Part shown: positions 27,107-36,350 of the stretch, one piece after another | Position numbering within the stretch: position 1 is the first letter of the stretch | Layout: the number at the start of each line of letters is the position of its first letter | NCBI GenBank assembly: GCA_049317725.1 | Contig: JBMOHS010000014.1 | Span: 1 to 38,805 of the forward strand | DNA length: 38,805 nt | Reading direction: 5' to 3' | Origin: CAIOZW01 sp049317725 | GTDB taxonomy: Bacteria; Acidobacteriota; Blastocatellia; RBC074 | Notes under the pieces: generated by a model | Told to the model about the DNA's origin: nothing | Databases searched by the model: none | The model's input: the letters and a program-made list of their open reading frames with translations, nothing else | Translations under genes and position numbers: made by a program

Positions 27107-28855
27107 CTACTGGCTCGCCTCGATCTGTCGTCGAAGAGACCGAGCAGCGTAATTTTGTGGATCGAGAGCGAGGGCTTGGCTAGCATGAGCGAGCGCCTTG
27201 GCCCGATCACGGCGGGCCAGGTAAAAACGGCCCAGCGCGAGATGGGCCTCGACAAGTCCCGGATCAATCTCGATCGCCCGGCGGAAGGCACCCAGAGCTG
27301 ACTCATCTTCGCCGCGCCGCTCCAGCAAGATCCCATGCCAAAGGTGGGTCTCCGCATCCTCTGGGACATTTCGGAGCAGAGCCTCCACCTCCCGCAACGC
27401 CTCCGCCACCTGCCGATCGTTGACGAGAGACCGAATCCGCTCTTTGTGGGAACGACTTGGTTGATGTAAAACAGGTCCGCTGACGGGGACTGTGGGAAGT
27501 TGTGTCGTGGCGGGACTGGCTTTCGCGATCGTGCGCCCAGGTTCGGTCTGCCCCCTTCCCTTTTCCCTCCAGGAGTCGAGCGTAAGTTTCAGCCGTCCAA
27601 GAGGAGGAATCGATTCGGGGCGCACGATCCAGCGGGCATAGCTGGGGAGATAACGCCGCGCTTGGTCGTCGATCGAGGCGGCCTCGACCTCCCGCCCAAG
27701 TCCAGCCAGACACTTGGCCAGAAGGTAGAGCACCTGCCCGTCGCGGGGACGCTCGCCACGCACTGCCTGAAGATAGGGCAGCGCTTCCTCGTAGCGGGCC
27801 AACCGCCAGAGCGCATACCCCGCGTTGAACTGCACCTCCGGATCCTCTGGATGCTCGGTCAGCGCGAGCTGGATGGCGTCCCACCCCGCGACCAACTCCT
27901 CCCCGGCGAGCAGGCCGACCCCCAGGTTGTTCCAGATCTCGAATCGAGCCCCGGAGGGGATCAGAGCCGTCAACGACTCGACCATCCGCTGGTAATCCCC
28001 CCTTCGATACGCGGCCGTTCCCAGATGGAACCGACTCTCGAGATAGTTCCGGTCGCGTGGCTGCAGAAGCGAAAATTGCCGGACAGCCTCCTCATCGTCG
28101 CCCAATTGAGCGGCAAGCAGCCCCATTTGATAGGCAGCTGGTCGATAGGCCCCCTCTCGCCCTGCACTGGCATAGGCCTGCAAGGCGGATCGCAGATAGG
28201 CCTCGCGCTGCTTGAAGTCTGGCGTCTGCAAGGCCTTCATCAAACTCTGCCAAGCGACCACCGGAGGCTCTGCGGCACGCGCGACCATCTGTTCTTCCGA
28301 CAGGCCTTTTGTCGATTCGCGGAGGGCCAAAAGATTCCAGGCAAGGCGCCCTTCCATCTGCTGCAGGTCGCGCAGCGGGCCACTCACGCGGAAGACCCGA
28401 TTGGCAACCAGCCGTCCTTCCCTTGTCTCGATGAGCCGTGCTGTCAAGCTGATGGTCGGCTCCCCCTCTGCACGATCACCGGCCACGTCATCAGGGCCAT
28501 CTGGCCCAGTCAGGTCATACTCCCCGATCAGCGCGAGATTGGCCCCAAGCTCGCCGGCGAGGCGGATCATCGTGCCTCGTGTCAACAGATCCTCTGCCGT
28601 GAGGCCGAGACGCCCCAAGGCGCGATCTCGCTCTAGACGGGAGACAACCTCCAATCCCCCGCTCGCCTCCCCTCTCTCTGGCATGATCTCGGCCAAGGTC
28701 TCGCGAATCCAATGGGTATCGGCGCGGCGGGATCGATTCTCGAGTGGAAAGATGACCAGTCGATCCTGTGCCATCCCGACCGTTCCCCATCCCCAGCCCA
28801 GAAGGAGTGCGCCCTTCCAGATCCCTGCCCACATCTTCCCACGGTTCTTCCGCAA
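27107..28855 (-). CDS. Exported TPR protein with TolB/FlgO-like N-terminal domain
   Basis: Function unknown. TTG 28855 is the preferred start: it has GGAGGGAG just upstream and yields a textbook signal peptide (RKNRGK, hydrophobic WAGIWKGALLLGWGWG, cleavage near GMAQ). ATG 28924 (no Shine-Dalgarno) and ATG 28834 are alternatives. After the signal, residues about 30-160 resemble the TolB/CsgG/FlgO-like fold that opens many outer-membrane-associated proteins (LVIFPLENRS, then GANLALIGEYDLTG, ISLTARLIETREGRLV). The rest is a long TPR superhelix (about 200-405 and 485-580), with a Pro/Thr-rich break near 440-480. The length is 582 residues from this start. Probably a periplasmic scaffold, co-transcribed with the TonB-like protein. 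Confidence 0.8.
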   Translation of the reverse strand: MRKNRGKMWAGIWKGALLLGWGWGTVGMAQDRLVIFPLENRSRRADTHWIRETLAEIMPERGEASGGLEVVSRLERDRALGRLGLTAEDLLTRGTMIRLAGELGANLALIGEYDLTGPDGPDDVAGDRAEGEPTISLTARLIETREGRLVANRVFRVSGPLRDLQQMEGRLAWNLLALRESTKGLSEEQMVARAAEPPVVAWQSLMKALQTPDFKQREAYLRSALQAYASAGREGAYRPAAYQMGLLAAQLGDDEEAVRQFSLLQPRDRNYLESRFHLGTAAYRRGDYQRMVESLTALIPSGARFEIWNNLGVGLLAGEELVAGWDAIQLALTEHPEDPEVQFNAGYALWRLARYEEALPYLQAVRGERPRDGQVLYLLAKCLAGLGREVEAASIDDQARRYLPSYARWIVRPESIPPLGRLKLTLDSWREKGRGQTEPGRTIAKASPATTQLPTVPVSGPVLHQPSRSHKERIRSLVNDRQVAEALREVEALLRNVPEDAETHLWHGILLERRGEDESALGAFRRAIEIDPGLVEAHLALGRFYLARRDRAKALAHASQALALDPQNYAARSLRRQIEASQ

Positions 28856-29023
28856 ACTCCCTCCGCCCTGCTGACCACCAGATTCCGCCAACACCTTGCA
28901 GATGACCTTGCCTCTCTCCTTCATCCCAACCGCAGGAAGAACGATACTCGATCCAATAGATTGCAAGTGGCCATCCTCTCAACTGGCTTTCCTTCTTCTG
29001 TTGTCCAGCCAGTGTCAGGCCAG

Positions 29024-29052
29024 TTGACGTCGAGGCCCCGGATCCGTATGAT
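29024..29052 (+). promoter_or_regulatory. Promoter of tRNA-Glu
   Basis: TTGACG (29024-29029) and TATGAT (29047-29052) have a 17-nt spacer. The predicted leader before the mature tRNA is about 64 nt and contains a small GACCA-GCG-TGGTC hairpin. Confidence 0.6.
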
Positions 29053-29123
29053 GTCATTTTGGCTCGATCGAAGGAAAAAGGGACCAGCGTGGTCTTCTCT
29101 TCCCTTCCTCGACCGCAAAATGC

Positions 29124-29198
29124 GTCCCGTTCGTCTAGCGGTTAGGACATCGCCCTTTCACGGCGGCAACACGGGTTCGATTCCCGTACGGGACGCCA
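29124..29198 (+). tRNA. tRNA-Glu (anticodon TTC), CCA encoded
   Basis: Acceptor stem GTCCCGT with ACGGGAC, and D arm with AGCGGTTAGGAC. Anticodon loop CTTTCAC gives anticodon TTC. The T arm CGGG-TTCGATT-CCCG and discriminator G are present. CCA is encoded at 29196-29198, unlike the tRNA-Cys gene of this window. Confidence 0.97.
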
Positions 29199-29263
29199 CT
29201 CTAATCCACTCACCGCACCCACCTCGTCACCACGCGATTCCTTCCATTCAGGCTTTCCAGTTA

Positions 29264-29317
29264 GACTTGGTGGATCGAAAGATCCCGCTTCAAAACAGTA
29301 GCCCCCTCCACCAAGTC
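29264..29317 (-). other. 11-bp inverted repeat after the metalloprotease gene
   Basis: GACTTGGTGGA (29264-29274) and TCCACCAAGTC (29307-29317) pair perfectly around a 32-nt loop, starting 33 nt past the metalloprotease stop. No T-run follows on the minus strand (TAACTGG), so it is a possible mRNA 3'-end hairpin rather than a classic terminator. Confidence 0.5.
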
Positions 29318-29349
29318 CAGCAGACAGCTCTGGGTATTCCGTAGCCCGA

Positions 29350-32300
29350 TCACTGAAAAGAGAGCTGGATTCGGTTGGAGAGAATCCCTTCGACTTCCAA
29401 TTGAACATTGACCAGTCCGCGCCCTTCGAGACTGCGGGGCAGTTCGACGTTGATCTGATCCAGCCCAAAGAAACCGGGCGCCTCTTGGGCATAGGTCGGG
29501 GTCAGGAGAAGATCTCCAATGCGCACCCGAACTGCGCTGAGCGCGTTTCGCCCCCGCACGCCTGTTCCGTAGAGCACCAGGAAGACCTGGTCAGAAGCCG
29601 GCCCGAACTGAAGAGGGATGGGTTCAAAGAGGCGGGTCGTCTGATTGAGCGTTGCGACAGGCTCGTAGAGGGCCTGCCCAGCGCGCAATCTCAGCAGATT
29701 GGCCGCCGCAACCCCCTGCCCATCGGCATTCGCCGAGAAGAGGCTCGGGGCAACCCGGGTCACATTGATCACCCCGGAAGCGACCAACGTCGATTGCACC
29801 CGGATCGAGACCGCTACCTCGCCTGCTGCCAACGAGGCCGGCAGGAGAAAATTGACTTGTCGCGGAGAGACGAAGAAGAGTTCGGCGAGCCGCGTCGCTC
29901 CTCCTCGGGAATCTCGCAGTTCCACAGTCGTTCCCCCCAGATTGGTCGGAAGCGGCGTGCGGTCGGCCACCAAGGGGTCAACCGCGAGATCCTCCCCGAA
30001 GGCGGCTATGATCGAATCCGGCGTGCCTCCCCGCGCATAGCTCGCCGCCGAGACTCCCGAAAGCAGCCCGGCTTGCCGCAACACGACAATCTGTCCTCCC
30101 AGCGTCAATCGCCCGGTCCGTGCGAAGGGGGTCGAGTTGGGAGTCACTTCATAGGTCACGACATATTTTCCACTGCCCGCCGCCGTTGACGGATTGATGA
30201 TCCTTGCCCAGGAGACGTTGGCGGTCGTCGTCCATCGACAAGCGTCATTGTTGGTCGAGAGGATCACTGACCCAACTCCTGCCCCGGAAAGAAACGTTTG
30301 GCTCACTTGTGAGACCGAATAATTGCAAGCAGGAATCACAAAGCTGACGGAATTGGAGAGACCCCCGCCAGCCCCTCCATTGAAGACGGTCACGTTCAAG
30401 GGCGATGCGAGCATCAGATCGCCCGCCAGCAGGGTCGTCGTCAGTTGGCGACTGCTGACATAGACGGTCGGTCGGTCATTTCCATTGACTCTCACGACGG
30501 AGGTGGGAGTCAAGTTGCTGCCAAACACATTGACCGTCACCCCAGGGTCGTTTCGCATCGCCGCCGGTGGATCAAGCCGTGCGACCGTTGGGAGAGGGCT
30601 GCCGCTGCCAATGGTGACGGAGACCTCCGGGGAGAGCCCTCCTCCCGGGGACGGGGTGTTGACAGAGACCCCCGCCGTGCCACTCGCGGCCAGATCTCCA
30701 CTCCCAATGGCAATCTCAAGCAACGAACTCGACAAATAGGTCGTCGCTCGGTCACTGCCATTCCACCGTACCACGGAGCCCGGCTGAAAATTTTGGCCCA
30801 CGACGGAGAGGGTCAGCCCTCCTCCTCCCGCGGGCAGGACGTCCGGGCTGACCTGTGTGATCGCTGGAACAGGTTGGTTACGAAGGGGGCTGTTGACCAC
30901 TGCCCGCAGCACCAGGCTGGCCGACCCACTCCCCCCTGTCACCGACTTCATTGGTCGAAACGTGACTCCGTTGTCCTCGCTGATGAATGAACGCTGTGGA
31001 TCCGGCAAGGATGTATCAATCCCCAATCCCAACGCGGTTCCAGTCGCCTGCACCCCCACAAAAAGATCTCCAGACTGGATGGTCGGTCCTTCAAATGTGA
31101 ACTCCAGGATCCGCTGGCTGCTGCTGATTGGCAAAGGGATCTGCGGGATGGAAAAAGTCTGATCGAAGAGAAGAGTCGGATTGGACGGGGGCAACCCAGT
31201 GCCGGGGCTCCCCCGGAAGAGGACAATGCGGATGGGGGCCCCGGCGGGAGATGGCTGTCCAGTGGCCAGCGCCAATCCGACAAGGACGCTCCGCACTGTC
31301 GCGGGATAGCGCGTCGGGCTCAGCCGGTTGACCATCATCGGTCCCAGCGCAAAGTAACTGGTCCCCCCTTGGTTCCGATCGACGACCAACCGCTCCGCCA
31401 CCGTTGCTGATGAGCTGACCTGATAGCCAAAATGGCCAAGCGTCAGCAGGTCCTTGGCCGAGACCTCCTCGCGCAACCCAAAGGAGGCTGTCGGATCCAT
31501 GATTCCGATGAACTGCCCTGTCGACGCATCGTCCTTCCAGTGCGGTGCCTGACGACCATCTCCTGACTGCCCGTCCAGCCGGGACGTGGAGAGTGCCGCT
31601 TCTCCCAACCCCGCAAAATGGAGTTGATCTCCTCCCGCCAGCAGGACCCGCGGTGCCGTAGAAAAACCCGACAACGTTACTCCCGGCCGGAACCGAAAGA
31701 AGTCCCAAACGTTGACGGACAAGTCTGTCAGAGGAGAGCGTTCCGCCAATCGCTCCGGCTCGCCTACAAATGAACTGAAGCCGAGCAGGTGGCCAATCTC
31801 GTGGATGGCGGTGGCGTTGAAATCGATCTTATTGAAATCGATCCCATCAGAAGGATCGAAGTCGAAGGCAAAATTGGAGTTGAAGCCAACCGATGGCGGA
31901 ACGCCAAAGAGCGATTGCTCCCCTGTCGGATCCGCATTCGCGGGGAGAAACCCCAGCGCCCGCAGAACTGGGGAGGGCGTGTACACCCCTTGCGCCACTC
32001 CGAGATCGGTCGGTAACCCTGCCTGGGGCAACAATTGGAAGATCTGCTGTTTCTGTGGGGTGTCGGCAGCCGCGAGCAACTGGCTGCGAAATTCCGGATA
32101 GAGGTCGGTCGTTCCCAGGATTTGTCCGGCTGTCGATCCAATCACATTCTGGTTCGGGTAGGGAACCCCGAACCGGGTTGGTCCAAAGTCGACATCAATG
32201 ACAACCTGAATCGGATTGTTGATGACCGATTCCCAGTAGGCCGCCGCCCGCAGAAACGCCTGCCTTGCCACCGCATTGTTGTTGAGCTGCGTCGTGGCTC

Positions 32301-32595
32301 GCAAGACAATCCGAAGTCCTGTCTGCTGCGTGCGCCAAATGGCCGCCGAATCCTCCCCCAGTGGACGGAGTCCAGCTTGCCCTCTCCCGGCGCGGAACAT
32401 CTCTGCCTCCTCGCGTGTCGCGAGACGACAGGCGGTTCCATCCTCCGTCGCCACGATCACAAAGGTGCTGTCCGCCGGATCCAACAGCTTCAGCTCCCGT
32501 TGCCGCGGCTGCGGAATCTGCGCCTGCTGGCTCCCCGGAACCATCAGCAACCCAACAACAAAGATGAATAGAAGCGTCCAGATGCGTATATTCAT
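29350..32595 (-). CDS. Secreted multidomain metalloprotease-like protein with Solibacter-type C-terminal domain
   Basis: Probably an extracellular zinc protease. ATG 32595 gives a signal peptide (MNIRIW, LLFIFVVGLLMV, end near QQAQ); further upstream starts are less likely. The 1081-residue protein has an N-terminal domain with the zinc motif HEIGHLLGF (265-273), as in the NF038122-type putative metalloproteases. The residue where many HExxHxxGxxH enzymes have a third ligand is Ser here. A jelly-roll-like region follows, then two IPT/TIG-like domains (near ITQVSPDVLPAGGG and VARLDPPAAMRNDPG). Next is a BACON-like domain (CNYSVSQVSQ, CRWTTTANVSWARI, VLRQAG). The C-terminal TIGR03437-like domain shows VSAASYARGGTPDSIIAAFGEDLA-type opening (landmark AASYARGG), FFVSPRQVNFLLP, VLYGTGVRGR and LDQINVELP. 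This module is typical of Acidobacteriota. Confidence 0.85.
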   Translation of the reverse strand: MNIRIWTLLFIFVVGLLMVPGSQQAQIPQPRQRELKLLDPADSTFVIVATEDGTACRLATREEAEMFRAGRGQAGLRPLGEDSAAIWRTQQTGLRIVLRATTQLNNNAVARQAFLRAAAYWESVINNPIQVVIDVDFGPTRFGVPYPNQNVIGSTAGQILGTTDLYPEFRSQLLAAADTPQKQQIFQLLPQAGLPTDLGVAQGVYTPSPVLRALGFLPANADPTGEQSLFGVPPSVGFNSNFAFDFDPSDGIDFNKIDFNATAIHEIGHLLGFSSFVGEPERLAERSPLTDLSVNVWDFFRFRPGVTLSGFSTAPRVLLAGGDQLHFAGLGEAALSTSRLDGQSGDGRQAPHWKDDASTGQFIGIMDPTASFGLREEVSAKDLLTLGHFGYQVSSSATVAERLVVDRNQGGTSYFALGPMMVNRLSPTRYPATVRSVLVGLALATGQPSPAGAPIRIVLFRGSPGTGLPPSNPTLLFDQTFSIPQIPLPISSSQRILEFTFEGPTIQSGDLFVGVQATGTALGLGIDTSLPDPQRSFISEDNGVTFRPMKSVTGGSGSASLVLRAVVNSPLRNQPVPAITQVSPDVLPAGGGGLTLSVVGQNFQPGSVVRWNGSDRATTYLSSSLLEIAIGSGDLAASGTAGVSVNTPSPGGGLSPEVSVTIGSGSPLPTVARLDPPAAMRNDPGVTVNVFGSNLTPTSVVRVNGNDRPTVYVSSRQLTTTLLAGDLMLASPLNVTVFNGGAGGGLSNSVSFVIPACNYSVSQVSQTFLSGAGVGSVILSTNNDACRWTTTANVSWARIINPSTAAGSGKYVVTYEVTPNSTPFARTGRLTLGGQIVVLRQAGLLSGVSAASYARGGTPDSIIAAFGEDLAVDPLVADRTPLPTNLGGTTVELRDSRGGATRLAELFFVSPRQVNFLLPASLAAGEVAVSIRVQSTLVASGVINVTRVAPSLFSANADGQGVAAANLLRLRAGQALYEPVATLNQTTRLFEPIPLQFGPASDQVFLVLYGTGVRGRNALSAVRVRIGDLLLTPTYAQEAPGFFGLDQINVELPRSLEGRGLVNVQLEVEGILSNRIQLSFQ

Positions 32596-32750
32596 ATATC
32601 TCATTTCCAAGGTGGATGGTCCGATGACCAATCTTGGCGACTCATCTCTTCGGACAGAGAGGCCATTCCGGGCAGGTCAATGCGGAAGGGGGATGAACAG
32701 AACCGATGACAATCGCACGTCTGACATCTTGACCGAGGGGAAAGGCGATT

Positions 32751-33641
32751 TCAAGACCCGTCTTTTGTGTGGGAGGAGGAAGAGGATGTCAACGCCCGGG
32801 CAAATGCCACCACTCCCTCCTCCCATGGAGGCAGAAGGATCTCTGGGGACTGCAGGGTCGTCAACACGCTGAAGCGTGGACGAGGAGCCGGTCGCGGAAA
32901 TGCCGCGGTCGACACCGGATGAACGAGGGTCGTCACCCCCATCTCCAGATAGAATCGACGCGTCAACTCATACCAACTCGTCCCGCCCAAACCCGCGAAA
33001 TGGTAGGTCCCATAGGCACCGGTCGCCAGAAGCCGCGCAATCGCCGAAACTAAATGGGGTGCATACGTTGGTGACCCGTATTGGTCGCTGACGACCCGCA
33101 CGCCTTCCTGCTGTCGCGTCTGGCCAAGAGCGAGCATCGTTCGCAGAAAATTCTTCGCGGTCAGCGGTTGGTGATGGTAGAGCCAAGCGGTCCGAACCAA
33201 GTAGTGGCGCGAATGCAGCCCGACCACCGCCTGCTCTCCCGCCCACTTGCTCAGCCCGTAAACAGACTGCGGCGAGGGTCGATCGAACTCGTGATAGGGG
33301 CGTTCGCCGCGTCCATCGAAGACATAATCGGTCGAGATGTGTACCAGCGGAAGATTCTGCTCCGCCGCCACCAGCGCCAGATTCCGGGGTCCTGTCGCAT
33401 TGATCCGGTAAGCCGACACCGGATCTGTTTCGGCAGCATCGACCGCCGTGTAAGCGGCACAGTTGAGGATGACGTTCGGCGCCAGTGAGGCGACCCGCTG
33501 ACGGACCTGCCCGAGATCAGTTATATCCAAGTCTTCGTGCCGGCAAGCCAGAAAGGACCACCCTGGCAGATCGGCTTCGAGGAAGGCCTGCCCCAACTGC
33601 CCTCCTGCCCCGGTCAGAAGTACCCGCCATCCGGTCGTCAT
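32751..33641 (-). CDS. rfbD: dTDP-4-dehydrorhamnose reductase
   Basis: NADPH-dependent last step of dTDP-L-rhamnose synthesis. The 296-residue protein is a short-chain dehydrogenase with GAGGQLGQ as the cofactor motif (11-18). The substrate loop NCAAYTAVDAAE contains the usual RmlD signature. STDYVFDG (103-110) provides the Thr, and Y128-x3-K132 (VYGLSKWAGE) is the catalytic pair. Its ATG overlaps the rfbC stop as ATGA and has GGGAGGGAAG just before it, so translation is coupled. Last gene of the rfbB-A-C-D operon; 155 nt of untranslated DNA separates it from the metalloprotease gene on the same strand. Confidence 0.95.
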   Translation of the reverse strand: MTTGWRVLLTGAGGQLGQAFLEADLPGWSFLACRHEDLDITDLGQVRQRVASLAPNVILNCAAYTAVDAAETDPVSAYRINATGPRNLALVAAEQNLPLVHISTDYVFDGRGERPYHEFDRPSPQSVYGLSKWAGEQAVVGLHSRHYLVRTAWLYHHQPLTAKNFLRTMLALGQTRQQEGVRVVSDQYGSPTYAPHLVSAIARLLATGAYGTYHFAGLGGTSWYELTRRFYLEMGVTTLVHPVSTAAFPRPAPRPRFSVLTTLQSPEILLPPWEEGVVAFARALTSSSSSHTKDGS

Positions 33642-34219
33642 CTTCCCTCCCGTCCGAGCTCCCCCATCTCCGGTAGCCGGTCCCAGGAATCCCGTAGACT
33701 GGGAGCGACCTTGTCCCGTTCAGACAACAGAACGGGAACCTCGGGATCGATCGGCCAGGGAACCCCAATCTCCGGGTCGTCCCATCGAATCGCAATCTCC
33801 CCTGCAGGCCGGTAGAGCGCCGAGCACTTGTAGATCATCTGGGCCACTGGGCTCACGACATAGAACCCGTGGGCAAACCCAGGGGGAATGTAGAGCTGGC
33901 ACTGGTTCGCCGCCGACAGGCGCACACCAACCGAGCGACCAAATGTCGGTGAGCCTCGCCGAATGTCGACCGCCACATCATAGATCTCCCCCTCAATGAC
34001 TCGGATCAGCTTGGCTTGTCCTGGTTCAAGCTGGGCATGCAGGCCTCGGAGAGTTCCTTGCAGGGAAGAGGAGTGATTATCCTGGACGAATTCGACTTCG
34101 ATGCCTGCCCGGGTATACCGCTCCCGCTGATAGGTCTCAAGAAAAAACCCTCGGGAGTCCCGATGGACAATCGGCTCAACAAGAAGAACCCCGGGCAGTG
34201 CTGTTACTGATACATTCAT
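33638..34219 (-). CDS. rfbC: dTDP-4-dehydrorhamnose 3,5-epimerase
   Basis: Epimerises dTDP-4-keto-6-deoxyglucose at C3 and C5, the third step of dTDP-L-rhamnose synthesis. The 193-residue cupin protein is close to the usual 180-190. The catalytic His is H61 in LRGLHAQ, K70 lies in PGQAKLIRV, and the catalytic Tyr is Y130 in VAQMIYKCS. DVAVDIRRGSPTFG and IPPGFAHGFYV are family landmarks. The ATG has no strong Shine-Dalgarno. It lies 88 nt after rfbA and overlaps rfbD by four bases. Confidence 0.95.
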   Translation of the reverse strand: MNVSVTALPGVLLVEPIVHRDSRGFFLETYQRERYTRAGIEVEFVQDNHSSSLQGTLRGLHAQLEPGQAKLIRVIEGEIYDVAVDIRRGSPTFGRSVGVRLSAANQCQLYIPPGFAHGFYVVSPVAQMIYKCSALYRPAGEIAIRWDDPEIGVPWPIDPEVPVLLSERDKVAPSLRDSWDRLPEMGELGREGR

Positions 34220-34307
34220 ACTGTCGATCCAAGAAGGGGCCGGAACCTTCAGTTGCGACGATCCCCCTCGTCCGTTTTTTGATCTCTGGCTTCTCGGTAA
34301 GTGGAAG

Positions 34308-35201
34308 CTACGACCCTTTTGGTAGACTCAAATGCGGCTGTTCGAGCAGTTGCAGAAGATATTGCCCGTATGCGTTCTTCTTCATCGGGGAGGCGATCCG
34401 CTCAACATCCTCCGCGGTAATCCAATGGCGAGAGTAGGCAATCTCTTCAAGACAGGCAACCATCAGGCCCTGCCGCTCCTGGAGAGTCTGAATGAAGCTC
34501 GATGCCTGTTGGAGAGACTCGTGTGTTCCGGTGTCAAGCCAAGCGGTCCCACGTCCCAGTCGCTCAACGTGAAGAGCATCAAGATCGAGATAGCACCGAT
34601 TGAGGTCGGTGATCTCCAACTCTCCGCGCGGAGACGGTCTCAATTCGCGAGCCAATTCCACGACCCGGGCGTCGTAAAAGTAGAGCCCTGTCACTGCCCA
34701 GGAGGAACGGGGGTGCTTCGGTTTCTCTTCAAGACCAATGGCCCGTCCGGCGAGATCGAACTCAACGACCCCGTAGCGCTCTGGATCCCGTACCTGATAG
34801 GCGAAGACGGTCGCCCCTTCTTGGCGATGGGCAGCGTGTTGCATGTCGTCCACCATGCCGTGTCCGTAGAAGATGTTATCACCAAGAATGAGGGCAACAC
34901 GGCCATCCCCAATGAAGCGGTCTCCGATGAGAAAAGCCTGCGCCAGCCCTTCAGGACGTGGTTGAACGGCGTAGGTCAGCTCGATCCCATACTGGGTGCC
35001 ATCTCCCAAGAGACGCTGGAACTGCGACTGATCCTCGGGAGTGGTAATGATCAGAATCTCCCGGATCCCCGCCAGCATCAAGGTCGAGAGGGGGTAGTAG
35101 ATCAGTGGTTTATCGTAGACAGGCAGCAACTGCTTGCTGATCGATTTGGTGATCGGGTAGAGGCGGGTGCCAGATCCGCCGGCGAGGATGATGCCCTTCA
35201 T
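34308..35201 (-). CDS. rfbA: Glucose-1-phosphate thymidylyltransferase
   Basis: Joins glucose 1-phosphate and dTTP to dTDP-glucose, the first step of the pathway, and is normally feedback-inhibited by dTDP-rhamnose. The 297-residue protein has the nucleotidyltransferase signature GGSGTRLYPIT (8-18) followed by SKQLLPVYDKPLIYYPL. The metal-binding LILGDNIFYGHG and EEKPKHPRSSWAVTGLYFYD segments match the RmlA short form. It starts 30 nt after the rfbB stop; the ribosome binding site is poor, so coupling to rfbB translation is possible. Confidence 0.96.
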   Translation of the reverse strand: MKGIILAGGSGTRLYPITKSISKQLLPVYDKPLIYYPLSTLMLAGIREILIITTPEDQSQFQRLLGDGTQYGIELTYAVQPRPEGLAQAFLIGDRFIGDGRVALILGDNIFYGHGMVDDMQHAAHRQEGATVFAYQVRDPERYGVVEFDLAGRAIGLEEKPKHPRSSWAVTGLYFYDARVVELARELRPSPRGELEITDLNRCYLDLDALHVERLGRGTAWLDTGTHESLQQASSFIQTLQERQGLMVACLEEIAYSRHWITAEDVERIASPMKKNAYGQYLLQLLEQPHLSLPKGS

Positions 35202-35231
35202 AAGATATCGGTCCGTTTCAATGATGGAGAA

Positions 35232-36350
35232 TTAGAGAGACCTGCTGTCCGAGGCAACTTCAGCAGGATCTTGGGAGAGACCCAGACGTTGACGATCATA
35301 CTTGTCTCGTAGAACCGTCTCAACCCAAGGACGGTGATCTAGATACCAACGCACGGTGCGGGACAGTCCCGACTCGAACGTCACCGAAGGCGTCCAGCCC
35401 AGCTCTGTACGAATTTTACGGGCATCGATCGCGTAACGACGGTCGTGCCCAGGGCGATCGGTCACAAAAATCCGCAGGTCGCGGTAGCTCGTCTTGCCAA
35501 GGGCGAGGAGCGCCGGATTGGTCGCGGCGGGACAAGCGCGCTCGAGTTCGGCACAGAGAAGATCGACAATCTGGAGGTTGGTACGCTCATTTCCTCCGCC
35601 GATATTGTATTTCTGTCCCGGTACGCCCCGTCCGAGAACCAGGGAAATTCCCGAGCAGTGATCCTCGACATACAGCCAGTCGCGGATATTCCCGCCATCC
35701 CCGTAGATCGGAAGGGGCTGGCCATCGAGGCCGTTGAGAAGCATCAGGGGAATCAACTTTTCGGGAAATTGGTAGGGCCCGTAGTTGTTCGAGCAGTTGG
35801 TGATCAGGGTCGGGAGGCGATAGGTCTCGTGCCAAGCCCGCACCAAATGATCGGCGGCCGCTTTCGATGCTGCGTAAGGAGAATTCGGAGCGTACGGGGT
35901 CTCCTCTGAGAAGAGCCCATCCGGACCAAGCGAGCCATAGACCTCATCCGTTGAGACGTGAAGAAAACGGAACGACTGACGACGCAGATCGTCCAGACTG
36001 GAAAAATATCGACGTGCCGCCTCCAGAAGAACAAAGGTCCCCCGAACATTTGTTTCCAGAAACGGGGAGGGATCGTCAATCGATCGATCAACGTGGGACT
36101 CCGCCGCAAAGTTGACGATTGAGGTCGGCTGAAGATCGTGCAGCAGAGGTCCGACGAGCGATGGATCGGCGATATCTCCCTCAATAAATTTGACTCGATC
36201 CGATCGTAACGGTGCTTCGAGGTTGGCGAGGTTTCCCGCATATGTCAGCTTGTCGAGAATTGCCAAAGTGGCTGTGGTCTGCTCCAGGAGGTAAGAAACA
36301 AAGTTGGCACCGATGAAGCCGGCCCCACCCGTAATCAGAACTCTTTGCAT
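35232..36350 (-). CDS. rfbB: dTDP-glucose 4,6-dehydratase
   Basis: NAD-dependent conversion of dTDP-glucose to dTDP-4-keto-6-deoxyglucose, the second step of dTDP-L-rhamnose synthesis. The 372-residue protein is an extended SDR enzyme with GGAGFIGAN at the N-terminus. The catalytic T134-D135-E136 trio is in VSTDEVYG, Y159-x3-K163 is in YAASK, and NCSNNYGPYQFPEKLIP is the family signature. It is the first gene of the rfbB-A-C-D operon. GAGGT lies about ten bases before the ATG. No clear promoter was found in the region upstream. The operon holds no glycosyltransferase, so the sugar's destination (O-antigen, capsule or glycoprotein) is unknown from this window. Confidence 0.97.
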   Translation of the reverse strand: MQRVLITGGAGFIGANFVSYLLEQTTATLAILDKLTYAGNLANLEAPLRSDRVKFIEGDIADPSLVGPLLHDLQPTSIVNFAAESHVDRSIDDPSPFLETNVRGTFVLLEAARRYFSSLDDLRRQSFRFLHVSTDEVYGSLGPDGLFSEETPYAPNSPYAASKAAADHLVRAWHETYRLPTLITNCSNNYGPYQFPEKLIPLMLLNGLDGQPLPIYGDGGNIRDWLYVEDHCSGISLVLGRGVPGQKYNIGGGNERTNLQIVDLLCAELERACPAATNPALLALGKTSYRDLRIFVTDRPGHDRRYAIDARKIRTELGWTPSVTFESGLSRTVRWYLDHRPWVETVLRDKYDRQRLGLSQDPAEVASDSRSL

